NCBI RefSeq assembly: GCF_008831285.2
Contig: NC_045140.1
Location: 413,528-477,527 of the forward strand
Reading direction: 5' to 3'
Length of the DNA: 64,000 bases
DNA from: Nymphaea colorata
Lineage: Eukaryota; Streptophyta; Magnoliopsida; Nymphaeales; Nymphaeaceae
Of the stretch, positions 34,430 to 46,300 are shown one piece after another (position 1 is the stretch's first letter; each line of letters begins with the position of its first letter). The translations under genes were made by a program, and so were the position numbers. The notes under the pieces are model-generated. The model saw only the letters and a list, made by a program, of their open reading frames with translations, did not search any database and had not been told where the DNA came from.

Positions 34430-34866
34430 CTCGAGTCTGATTTTGCTGTTGTATCTGCTTATTAGGATGGTAACCGACATTCCAGCAACCACTGGCACAG
34501 TGTTTGGTAAGCAACAGCAACACAGATTCCCTACGCAACTATAGTTGTAATATACAGCAACTGCTGGTGTTATAATCCAAATTTAAGAACGTAGCTGCCA
34601 TTTTCTTCACTACCCATGAAGGCTTACTTCCCTTTGTTTCAGGCCAAGAGGTCATCTGCTACGAGCCCCCGAGGCCGACGGTCGGGATCCACCGCTTCGT
34701 CTTCGTGCTGTTCCAGCAGCTCGGCCGCCAGACGGTGTTCGCGCCTTGCTGGCGGCAGAACTTCAACACGAGGGAGTTCGCCGAGCAGTACAACCTGGGC
34801 TTGCCCGTGGCTGCTGTTTATTTCAACTGCCAGCGCGAGTCAGGTTGTGGGGGAAGAAGAAGGTGA
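33989..34866 (+). CDS. FT: FLOWERING LOCUS T-like PEBP protein, tandem copy 2
   Basis: Exons 33,989-34,186; 34,296-34,357; 34,466-34,506; 34,643-34,866 (198, 62, 41, 224 bp) code for 174 aa. The N-terminus [20 protein letters not shown] is close to canonical FT. Tyr84, Glu108, Trp137, Gln139 and Asn151 (FT Tyr85, Glu109, Trp138, Gln140, Asn152) are kept, as are the 14-3-3 contact positions Arg61, Pro93, Phe100 and Arg129. The external loop reads [20 protein letters not shown], so Asn142 and Glu145 are canonical here while copy 1 has Arg and Ala. Phe133, Cys136 and Gln149 are shared with copy 1. Exon 4 differs from copy 1 at about 16 of 224 bases. Introns are 109, 108 and 136 bp. The stop is at 34,864-34,866. 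Of the two this is the more conserved and the likelier to keep ancestral FT activity (inference). Confidence 0.96.
34358..34465 (+). other. Intron 2 of FT copy 2: 108 bp, in frame, with (TC)n expansion
   Basis: Donor GTGCGC and acceptor TTAG. The CT run at about 34,400-34,427 reads as Ser-Leu repeats. Retention would add 36 hydrophobic residues without a stop or frame change. The 27-bp difference from copy 1 is itself a multiple of three. Confidence 0.85.
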
Positions 34867-35239
34867 TCATCACCTGCAACCTGCAGCTAGCTTCTTAGAC
34901 ATGAAGCCAGCTTCTTGATCGTCTGCTTAATCCGTCCTTTAGTCACTGCTACTGCTATTAGCTCAGCACCGCTCTGTTATGAAGCTTCTTATATCGTAGA
35001 AACAAGCATATATTCGACTGTACATTCAGTGGAGCAGTCGATATTCCACTGTACTTAGTCAAGGTCTTGTTGTCCTGCTAACTTGCTTTGTTTTCTTGTG
35101 GGGATTGAATGAAAGTTCGATCGGGAGTCTGTCCTGTTAATCTTCTTTCTGAATCGATCTTTGATTGTAGTAAGACTATTATTCTATGGTAAAAGCTAGC
35201 ATTTGGCGAGCAAGTTCGTACCTGAGTACAGCATCTGTT

Positions 35240-38200
35240 GATGCCCCCTGTTCCTGGAGAATATATATATCGTGCCTCCGGATGTTTTCTTTTTCATTTT
35301 AACGCGGGATAAAATCACCAAAGCGCCAGTTATTGTGGAAATTCGCGTCACGCTACCTTAATGAAAATATCATAGTAATATTCGGACTCTCTTTGCACTC
35401 GGTTTAACACACAGTAAGCATAAAATTTTCCGGATTTAAACATCCCGGATATTTGCAATTGAATTTTATGCATATGGAATTATATATTATTCATGAAAAT
35501 CACACAAGTAACCTTATTTTTTCCTACCAGTTGCTTGTATACTTTATAATTCGCTCTCACAAAGGAAGAAAGAGTGGTACTGTTAGTTTTAACTTTTGAT
35601 TGTCTCAACTTATAATGAAATTTTTGCAAAAACATATAATAGTTTTGCTTTGGTGATATAACAAAAAAAAAAAAAAAAAACACGCTTGAATTGATTTTGA
35701 TGATTGCATTTGAAGAACTTGTGCATACTACTTTTTACATTTATACGGGGGATCTTGAGTCCGCGAGTCTTAGGGCTAAATAATATTGTCAATATTGTTG
35801 AATCGAAATATAATTTTTTAAAATTTTTATATAGATTAACATTATAAGTAAAATATGATTTTTTGCCCATATGTTTCCTGTTAGGGCCCATAGGCCCTTC
35901 GAATTGCGATCCATTGAGCAGGGGTATTTTAGTCATTTTCAACTTATAACACACGATCCATAACGTTATGGGTCATAACATATAACCAATTTAGATCTAT
36001 TTCATTCAATGATTTGTTTTGAGATAACTCAAGCCGTTAACTAAAAAAAAAAAAAAAAAACTGAAGTAGGTTTGCATTATTCCTTCTTCATAAGTTGTGT
36101 GCGCTTGCAAGAATATCTTCACTAATATTTTAAGTAGCGCTAAAAGAACACTACAAAACTAGCCTTTGTTTTGCTCCCACGTGAGAACGACCGGAAGCAT
36201 GAGCTCCAAATTTTTCGGATCATGACTAAATGGGTGGTCCTCCGAATTAGGCTCCTCCGTCTTGTAATCTGGAAAAATTATCTTCTCTCTTTTCGCATTT
36301 CTGTTTCCAGAACTTGAAAGTTCCATATCTCTTGAAGTGGAATTGAACAGTGTTTAAAAAAACTTCAAACATCAAAAATATTTAGGTATATGAAGAGTTT
36401 TTCTTTTTTGAAAGAAGATGCAAGTTGGGGAACTTGTATCAAGTTTCAATCTTGTCATTTCGTTAGGAAAGTTTATTTATTCTCTTCAGAAAAAAGGCAA
36501 TTTAACAAATATTAAATAGATGTCTTTTAATCGATGAGCATTAATTGGTTTCGACCGTATTGTGTTTTGGCGTAGGATAACAAACGTATTAAGTGATCAT
36601 GATCAGATATACTGACTCAGGCCAAAAATGCACGCGATTCATGGTCGAATCAGTTTACTGAAGTCATGTAAGGTCTGGATGAGGTCTTGCACTCATCATA
36701 TTTTATTGGATTTTTGGATGAATTTTTTAATCTGAATATAAATATGATATGAACCAGTGGTGGAGCCAGAAAAATTGGTTAGAGGAATACTCGTTTAGAA
36801 ATACTCACACGCAGAATGCACCTATATGTTATGTTTGTTTGGACATATATAAGGGCGGAGGGAAGGGGGTGCTGTAGGGGTCTCGGTCTCCCTTAAAATT
36901 TAAAAACTTTAAAAACTTATATAAAAATGTAAAAAATTTTAGTCTAATATATATAAAAATTTTAAACATTTATATTTCAACCCCAATTAATATTTTGAAT
37001 CTATAATTTGACCCTTTGACAAAAAAAAAAAATCTGGCTCTGCCCTTGGACATGTATTGTGATTAACTGTTGAAGCAAAAGAGAAACAGATAGGATCCAT
37101 TTGCCGAAGAGTTGAGCAAATGATAAACATATCATATCTAATTTTGAACCGCTTCTAATTTGAAAGTATTGGAAAAAAAAAAAAAGATAAATGTTTATAT
37201 CGTAAACTAGCATTTATTGAGGATAGATGGACTCTGAACCCTCACAATTTCTAAAGTCAACAAGTTTCCTGGGCCTACAAACAAATTATATTGTTGTCAG
37301 CATTGACAGGTAGAATGGGACTATTTATTTTAGTCCAATCAGTCATTTCTCTTCCAACCTTATATTCTATGAAGTGAACTATTTTATCCCTGAATATTTT
37401 GTTTTTCTTTCAAATTGGGATTGATTAGAATACAAGAGTTATGAACTATATATATATATTTATTTATTTATTTATATTTATTTATTTATTTATTTAAAAT
37501 GCCAATATAAAAATAAAAAAAAATTAAGCCCACATGTGACTCTGCCACTCCATGGAACCGGATGAGATATATTCAATTTATACGAGTCATCTCAATGCTA
37601 ATAATGTAAAGATAAAGAAATTCTAAAGGGCTGATGTGGGCAATTGACCACACTGGACCATATGTGGCTCGCCACTCCATGGAACCGGGTGAGATATATT
37701 CAACTTACATGAACGATTGTGCCATCTAAGCTCTTGACAATATACATTTGCATTCAAACTTGAAAATTTCTTGAATCCGATTTCACTAAAGTCCATTTTT
37801 GGTTTAACAAAAAGGTTTTTACACACAATCTTTCAGTCTTTTCTCTCCTCTCATTCTCGATTGCAGGTACCTTTTAAAAGCAACAAAAAGAGTGCAAGTT
37901 AAACGCTGACATGCAACGAAAGTTAAGGATATTAAAACTTGAAAATGATCTAAGACTAGATTCTGAATCTCTGACCGCAAAACAGTTTGGCATTTTTTAA
38001 ATTCGAACGGCCAATCTTTTTTCCAAGCATATGTGAAGCACCAACAGTTTAAACACCTCAGTCCGTCTCCAAGCACTGCATGAACATGAATATCGATCTA
38101 AGGGAAATCTAAATCTGAAGTTTAAATAGTTTGGTACTTTTTAATTTAAATCATTTACCAAGTCATTGTGTAAAACCAAAGATGAACAAGCTGATAAACA

Positions 38201-38320
38201 TTGGTCTCTATCTTTCTATAGAATTATATATTACTTTCTGCCCAAGCTCCCAAGGGTTATGCATGGTTGCAGAGTTCATTCTTGCTTCTTGCTACTTTCT
38301 CAATTGCAGCAGAATGGCCG
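35240..38320. other. Intergenic, no gene recognised
   Basis: Holds (A)n runs (35,662-35,680; 36,043-36,060), a (TTTA)n microsatellite (about 37,455-37,496), and a direct duplication around CCACTCCATGGAACCGG (about 37,545 and 37,672). Short minus-strand frames at 35,480-35,954 and 37,623-38,076 have no recognisable product. Confidence 0.5.
36754..37049. mobile_element. Short TIR element with CCAGTGGTGGAGCCAGA ends
   Basis: The left end CCAGTGGTGGAGCCAGA and the right end TCTGGCTCTGCCCTTGG are imperfect inverted repeats (14 of 17 positions). The element is 296 bp and non-coding. Related ends appear at 53,319 and 53,474 and near 8745 and 54,160. Such GTGGCGGAGCC-ended repeats are frequent in plants. 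Confidence 0.6.
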
Positions 38321-38330
38321 TTAATCTATG

Positions 38331-38826
38331 TAGGGGTGGACAACGCTACTCGAGCTCGACTCGTTAAAGCTCGGCTCGAACTAGTCATTTGCTTAATGAG
38401 TCGAGCTCGAGTTCATAAGTCAACTCGTTCAAATAATCGAGTTGAGTTCGAGCTCAACACGTAACTACCGAGTCGAGCTCAAGTCTTGATCGAGTTTGTC
38501 GAGTCTTAATCAAATCCATATATTTAAACAAGTTTGTTGAGCCTTAATCGAGTCAAGCTCGAGCTCAACACGTAACGATGAATATCAATTCTATTCAAAC
38601 GAGTTTCTCGAGCGTTAATCCTCGAACTCAACACATAACAATGAATATGAATTCTATTCAAACGAGTTTGTCGATCCTTAATCAAGTTGAGCTCGAGCTC
38701 AACATAACTGTCGAGTCGAGCTCAAGCTGCTTCCGTCGATCTATTCTCGAGCCTGAGCCAAGTCAAGCTCGAGGTTTCATTAGTCGAGCTGAACTGGAGC
38801 TCAACTCGGTTAGTGTTCACCCTTTA
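38331..38826. mobile_element. Non-autonomous hAT-like element filled with CGAGCTCGA repeats
   Basis: The ends TAGGGGTGGACAAC and GTGTTCACCCTTTA are imperfect inverted repeats of hAT type (TARGGG). Near-identical 8-bp flanks AATCTATG (38,323-38,330) and AGTCTATG (38,827-38,834) look like a target-site duplication. The interior is a dense array of GAGCTCGAGCTC and GTCGAGCTC words. Confidence 0.7.
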
Positions 38827-39183
38827 AGTCTATGACGCCAACAACAGAAAAGAGAGAGAGAGAGAGAGCTTTGTGCTTGATTGGTAGCCACAGAGCTTTG
38901 TGCTTGATCGGTAGCCGATGAGTGTTGAGAGACCAACAGGGTCGCGAGAGGCAAGAGGAACACAGCAGGGAATGTGATTAAAGAGGGGCATGACTAAGGC
39001 CCACAAAGTGAAAACAATGTCTCAAAGTTGTGATAAATGATTAAACCATTGAATAAGGCGAGATTCGTAAGCTAAAAAAAAGTTTCAACCATTTATTATT
39101 ATTAAAATTTACCAAATATGAGTTACACACTTACAAAAATGATTGTGACTAGTCGTCCAAGTCAAACAATTCCACTGTTCCAG

Positions 39184-39187
<4 letters not shown>

Positions 39188-39250
<63 letters not shown>
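39188..39250. repeat. (TA)n(GA)n microsatellite
   Basis: Uninterrupted TA then GA runs downstream of the kinase gene. A short minus-strand frame through it (Ser-Leu / Ile-Tyr codons) is an artefact of the repeat. Confidence 0.95.
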
Positions 39251-39256
<6 letters not shown>

Positions 39257-40000
39257 AAAGAGAAATGACACCATATTAACCCAAAAAGCAAAAAAATATA
39301 TATATATAAAATAAAATAATGTTTTATGAGAAAATGGTAAAATAAATTTACTACATTTTCCCCCTTTTTTCATCATGGGTTCATAATTAAACTTCGATGA
39401 CGTTATTTTCATCATCCAACATTAAAACATTATTTTTATCATTTTATCTAACTTTTTTAATTTATTTTATTTTACCAAACTGAGAAATTTTCCCAAGAAA
39501 AACTACTTTACCCAAAAATGCTTAACAAAAAAACTTTATCATTAAAACCCAAGAACGATGATACCATGTCTAGAAGCCCATGGCTAAATAGAGTGCACTA
39601 CCCGTTGCTTTTGCTGCTGCTGCTATTAGAGAAGAAGAGTATAAAGAACTGAAACAATCTGCTGCTTTAAGAATCACAGGGTCCAAGTTAAAATACCCAG
39701 CGTGCTGGATAAAGAAATAAAATACAAATTCAGGGAAATATACCATTAAATCACCCGACCATGTGTTTTTTGTTCTGGTTCAAATTCAATTTCACTCTGG
39801 TGCAGGCGATGAAAACCATGTACCGCAACAGTCACAAGTGGGGAAGCATGTACAACCTCTGCAAAAGCATGTCAAATCTGAAAAGAGGCAGATTACGAAC
39901 AGCCGAACCCCAGATAAACAGACCCTTCAATTGATGAAACCTCAAGAGTCAGTGATAGAAGCATCCAAGCACAAGCGTTGACAGGAGGGGGCCCAGAACT

Positions 40001-40277
40001 TCAGGTCTCAGTGTCAGCTGGCTGCGGCGGCAAAGCTGGAGGTTTCTGTGTGAGAAGTGGTTGCAGTGCCTTGACAACAATGCTCATATTCGGCCGAAAT
40101 TCCGCTTCATACTGCACGCATAGTGCTGCCACGGCTGCTAGCTGCAATGCACCCAAAGGAACCAATAAAGCCAAAGACCGATTTATAATTCAAGCATAAT
40201 TGACAGAACCAACCAAACTCCAGTGTTAACTATCTTCAATACCAAGCATGCAGCCAGGAGAAGTTTCGTAAATTATG

Positions 40278-40327
<50 letters not shown>

Positions 40328-43300
40328 AGAGGGAGAGAGAGAGAGAACCTTAGCAACTCCTTTTGGAGGGTAATCCGCCTTTAACTTCGGATCTAGGCAT
40401 TGCTTAACCTTATCCTCACTAAGCCTGGGAGTTGCCTAACCCATGAAGCAAATCGCAAGTAAGCCTCTAGCAATGAAAGTACAATCATCTCATGATGAGA
40501 TGAGACTTGAGATATACGTACCCAAGTGACAAGACTCTGCTGCCCTCTAGGCATTGTATGGTCAACTGGCTTCCTGCCAGTTAGAAGCTCAAGAAGAACG
40601 ACGCCGAAGCTATACACATCACTTTTCTGAGTCAGCTGACCTGTCATAGCATACCTGGAATTGAATGCCAAGCACAGCAAAAAATTTTCAGTGTATCCAT
40701 ACACTTTAACGATATTATCAAAGCTATAGCTTGATTGCAACCTCAGAATACGTTTCTGATTATTAATTATGTCAGCAGCAAATATCCAAGTAAGAAAAAG
40801 TGAAGCACAAAAAAGAGCAGATAGTCCACCAACACAATTATGCTCTTAAACCTGGTGCAGTACGCAAGACTGTCAGCACTGCATTTCATAGAAGATAAAA
40901 AAACGAGTATTTTGAAGAATTACTCTGGTGCATGATAGCCAAATGTTCCTAATACTCGGGTTGAATGAAGACGAGCAGCCATATCAGGAGCCTGATTTAA
41001 AAGGTTAAAGTCGGCAATTTTGGCTTTGAAATCCTCAAATAGCAGAACATTGCTAGATCTGATATCCCGGTGTATTATAGAGGGCTGAACTTTCTCATGC
41101 AGATATTCAAGCCCCCTTGCTGCATCAACTGCAATTTTCACTCGCTGCATCCAGTCAAGTGTCGGACCAGGTTGTGCACCTTGTACTCCTTTTCTACCTG
41201 AAATTCAAGCAACAAGATCAGTCAGACCCATAAAAAGTAGTCCAAGACTCTAAAAAGGAGAAAAACAAGAGGCGATCTAGCATACCGTGCAAAATATCAT
41301 GCAAGGAACCCATTGTGGCAAACTCATATGCTAGAACACGTAAATTTCCTTCTACACAATATCCCAGTAACTCAACAACATTTTCATGTTTCAATCTTGA
41401 GACTGCAGAAACCTGCAAAATAATGAATTGGTTGCTGTTCAATTAACAGTTATAATATCTTCCAACAAGAACCATGCAATGCAGGCTTTAGTATTTGTTC
41501 TCTCCAAAACAGCATTTTTATTTAAAATGTTTTTATAAATACAAAAAGACATACCTGAGTCAGAAACTCAGTGTTAGATTCAGGTTCATTTGAGACATCA
41601 AGCTTTTTAATTGCTGCAGCTTTTCCAGTATCTAATGTTGCAAAATAAACTCTGCCATACGACCCTTCACCAATTAAAGACTTAGATCCAAAACTGTCAG
41701 TCTTTTCTGTAAGTTCCTGTAAGGATAATGCAGGTACTTCAATTGGTGGCACTTTTTGTGGATCATCTCTAGCTGGTGCTGATGGCTTCGAACCTCGCAT
41801 TCCTGAGACATGAAGACCAATAACAGAGGAAGCTCAGAGAAGCACAAATCAGTTAATAAACAAGATACTTAAGGGAATGGATTCAAACTAGTGAGAGTTC
41901 TATATTCATTTAACAAAATGATGCAAAGTAAATTAAATATCTCCTATTTCTTTCTCCAACAGGTTATTCCTCTTCCCACTCCTCAACCATATCAACTAGT
42001 GTACTGGGCTATAACCCTGTCATGGAAGCTGCATGTCCAGTGATTGAGAGATGAAACTTAAAAGAAGCAAGTTCGGGAGGCTAACAATGGGCTTATCAGG
42101 AAGCAAGTTTATGAAGCCTATGATATGACCAACCAGTGGACTCGTAAACTAAGTGACCTGACCACAAACTGCCCTACTCTTCATCAGTACTTCAGCAATT
42201 AGTCCTCCATATCAATGAACAGATTAGAATATAGAACAAATAAAAAAGCTAAACTTCTAGATGCTTAAAATAAACAAAATAATACTTTTTTGGGGTGCAT
42301 AGGTGCTTCAGTCTACGGTCTAGATTGTCATCCAGTGCCTAGTTGTATTTTTTACCACAAAACTTGCAATTGCATTTTTATGGGTGATCTTCTCTTTGAC
42401 AATATATTAAGATGAAATTTCCAAAAGAATGCATAAGGATTTAGCAACAATATAAAATGCACTTAAAGTTTCAGCATCGTTAAAAATACAAATAAGTTTT
42501 CCCATGGTAAATTAAAATATTTATTTCTATCAAATCAACTACTAAGTTAGAAAAAATTACCATCGTTTCTTGCAAAAAAGGATTTGAAAGTATATGCCCG
42601 ACCTTGGGAATACATCTTAAGTTTACCTTACCAAACTTTCTAGCATTGATTAAGGAAAGGAAATTTTCAAAACACACCTAAAGAGTTGGCGAATAAAAAA
42701 TACATCTTTTTGATAATTACTAAAAACACATCTACTTTGATACCATTAATCAAAAAACAATCTTTCGTCAAATAAGCCAAGGTTATTACTAACTTAGATT
42801 AGGGTTAATTTAAAATAGATTAAAACAAAATAAATATTGATTTAAGTATATTAGTTTGTATTATCATCTTTAACTCTACTAAATAATGTAAATACATGTA
42901 TCCAGATTAGTTAATCTTTGATTGATAAAAGAGACCACTTATCTGGATTTTTTTTCTTTATTAATGTTAGAGGTATTCAAGAAAAACTTTATTACATTAA
43001 TAAAGTTTCTTATATTCTTAAAGTTATTTTTAGAGGTAAAATATAATTTTCACTGACTTAACAAATATATTGCCAAAACATAATGATACAGTTCTTCTTA
43101 ATTAACCATAGACAAATGTAGGTGTGTTTTAACATTATTGAAAAGTGAGGTGTGCTTTTAATTACTGCCATATCATTATGTGTGTGTTTCAAATTTTCTC
43201 CAATGCATCGTTGTAATGAATTTACACATGAACAGAGAAACCGACTTAGATATAGGTAAGCATGCACTAATATGATTGAGTATAGCTACATAAACTAATG

Positions 43301-46300
43301 CCATCATAATCACAAATATTTTGAAACCGTCAAGTTATTATCACTATTTCCAAATTAATCATACTATTGGCGAACTATTATCATTGATCATACTTTCAAA
43401 ATGTTGCTGGAAGATAAATGTCAGAACATTATCATGATAATATCACAACGTTCTCCCTATGCACATCTCTAGTTAAAAAGGAGGCACCCACCTAGGCCGA
43501 CGTAGGTGCTGGGCAGTAGCTTAGATGCCTATTCTAGTTAGATGCACTCTCATTCAATGTTGTAAAAAACGTATCATAAGCCGTATCGGTCTGGCTTTAA
43601 GATACGTTGTATCGTAAAATATTGTAACGTATCGTAACCGTATCGTTTTTTTTAATAAATCAGAAAAAATAGGAAAAAAATTCATAAAAATCAGTAAAAA
43701 CAAGAATAATATGTTCTTCATAAAAAACACATACATTTATAAGTTATAAGGTCCATAAGTCTATGAGATACCACATCAAAAAACAAGTTTTAGATGTTAT
43801 GTATTATATCACAAGATGACAATGAAATTGTGAAAATGTTCAATGTCAATACATATAAAATGAAAGCACTCTCGACTCTCATTCATAATCTTCATCATAT
43901 TCATTCTCATCCTCATCTCCATCTTCTTCTTCATTTTCATCTTCACGATTTAAAAAAACCTCTTTCCTCCCAACGAGAATCAGCCACCCACGCACAAATC
44001 CATGGTTTAATCGATGATTTTATTTTGAAAATCGATGATTTAACAATGAAAATCGATAATTTCCCTCCACGGCGGCACAATCTCTAGGTTAAAAATGAAG
44101 AAGCGCCGGGTTTTTATAAAAAAACTCGAAAAGGGGGGTTCCAGCCCCCATTTTTTGAAATCAGCCCGTATCGTAAGATATGGGTTGTGTATCATAAGAT
44201 ACGGGGCGTGTATCGTATCGTATTTTATAAAAGATACGTATTGTATCGAACATATCGACCCCGTATCGTACGTATCGTACAACACAGCTCTCATTCACTC
44301 AAAGCTCATAGTGACCTGTAACTATTTGTCTGAAAAAGTGTGAACATATATTGTGTCCGCTTAAAGCCATACCCTTGTACCCACCATTTTCCTTGTAAAG
44401 GATGAGGAGGTAAAGGGTTTGGTTGTTGAAGTAAAAGGAATCAGACCAAATAAGAAGGAACTGATGAGAGAGCGGGGGAGAAAAAATACATTATGGCAAG
44501 AATGATGAAGAAATAATGCCAGACAGTCCAGTAAAAGAGCAAAATTTAAGTGGATTTGTAAACTTTCTGAAAACAAACATGCATTTCTTAAAATATCTAT
44601 AAACTCCAAGAGCTTATTTAAATTTTTTGTTTCACATATACCATGTCGAAATCTACTTCGCATGCCATGAGTAACTATGTTGTCAAATATGCACCTAGGC
44701 TTGTGTCTAGGCCCCTAGGACTGGCTGGTGCCTAGGCTGCCTGTTCCTAAGCAACCTGCCACTTGAGAGCACCTAAGTCATCACATAAGACACCTAGGCA
44801 GTCAACAGCCTAAGTCTTCCTCTCTTCAATGGACTAAATTTTCTTTCTTCTTTTTTTCTTCTTTGCAGTTTGAGTCAGTTCATTTTCTTTTTCTTTTCTT
44901 CCTTCCCTTGTTCTTCTTCTTGTCACTTGCTCTTCTTCTCTTTTCTTCTCATTCTTTTTGACATTGCATGTGAGTTTGCATTAGAAGTATACATACATGT
45001 TGTGAGTGTGTATATCTGTACTTATCTATGTAGTTGCAGTTACAATTCTTATACCATCGTACTTCGAATAATTTTTTGTTGTTTTAAGTTTAAAATTGCT
45101 CGAACAAATGGGATTGACACATAGGCTGCAAAGAAGAGAATATGCAATTAGGACCAATAGGCTTCTACAATTGTCATTGGAATACGCAATTAGGACCAAT
45201 AGGCTTCTACAATTGTCATTGGAATACGCAATTAGGACCAATAGGCTTCTACAATTGTCATTCTTTCGAGAAGATACTTTAAAGGAGAATGCACCCAAAT
45301 AGCATAGTTAATGTATGAGGGAGGGAGGATGATGCTATCCTATTAGAAGGAAGCAGGAATCATCTAAAGTAGAAAGCCCACCAGTGAAAGAGGGTGTGCC
45401 AACTATAAGATATGAGTGGTACCTGGTTACCCTAAGGAATCAAAAACTTGGGAAGGGGTAGGAAAAGAAGATGTGGATTTGTTTTATCCTTCTTCAAAAG
45501 AGACAAAGGCGCAACCTGAACCAGCTAAGGAAGAAAATATTGTTCAGGGAAAAGTTGAATTTGATCACGATAAGGACTTGATTAATCATGCAAGGCTTTC
45601 TTGAAGTAAAGTAAGGAAACTAGTTCTGAATCTGACCACAACAAGAAGGAAAACATAAAGACTAGCTTTAAGAAGAATCCTAATGCAGAGGGAATTGTCG
45701 GTTCCTCAAATCAGCAGATGCTGCTGATGCCTACAACAACTAAGCAGGAATATTTGGCTCCCATAGTGATTGAGGATAGTCCAGAAAATCTTTCTCCATC
45801 TAAGGAAGTTTAGTCTCCTATTGAAGAAAGGAATGAATGGCTTACTCAAGTCAGTGAGAAGAACAGCCAAAAATGGGTCTTTCATATCCTTACAGTATTA
45901 AACCACAATGGACCTTGGTCTACCTCCATCTTGCATGAGAAATCAAATTCAGGGAGCCAATGGACAGAGTTGACGGTTCAGCAGAACTAAGAATGTCCAG
46001 CTCATGTACCCAACACTGCAACCCTCTCCAATCAGGTTTAGCCTGCCATCAAACCCTCAGGCGAGAAGCCAGTCACTTCGACTAGCAATGCCTGAAAATG
46101 GTATGATAATGAATACGAAGAGCAATCAATAAACGAGTACTAAGAGAGAAAAGGTTATGAAGCCTTTCCTTCAACCCAATGGCGATTGCCACTAGATCAC
46201 AATCAACAGAATATGGGACTGGGTGTACTCCTGCTCTTGGCAGAAATGTTGGAAAACACAAGGGTAACCTCAATCAAATACAGTAGAAGCTACATCTCGA

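Larger units (their letters stand above)
32505..35235 (+). repeat. FT-locus duplication, copy 2
   Basis: Partner of 25,480-29,600 and the less interrupted version of the unit. A (CATT)n/(TTCA)n microsatellite near 32,860-32,877 matches a longer one at 26,415-26,450. Confidence 0.9.

Noticed and set aside
28415-34866. TFL1/CEN or MFT identity for the PEBP genes
   Set aside because: Tyr84 and Gln139 are at the FT/TFL1 switch positions in both, and the exon sizes and loop are FT-like.
34616-34918. Ser-rich plus-strand frame over FT copy 2 exon 4
   Set aside because: It is a shadow frame of the FT exon.
39763-39981. Plus-strand 72-codon frame next to the kinase stop
   Set aside because: It lies antisense to the kinase 3'UTR and has no known features.
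40924-41197. Pseudokinase because DFG is DFN
   Set aside because: PTI1-clade kinases normally have DFD or DFN here; HRD, the lysine and the glycine loop are intact.
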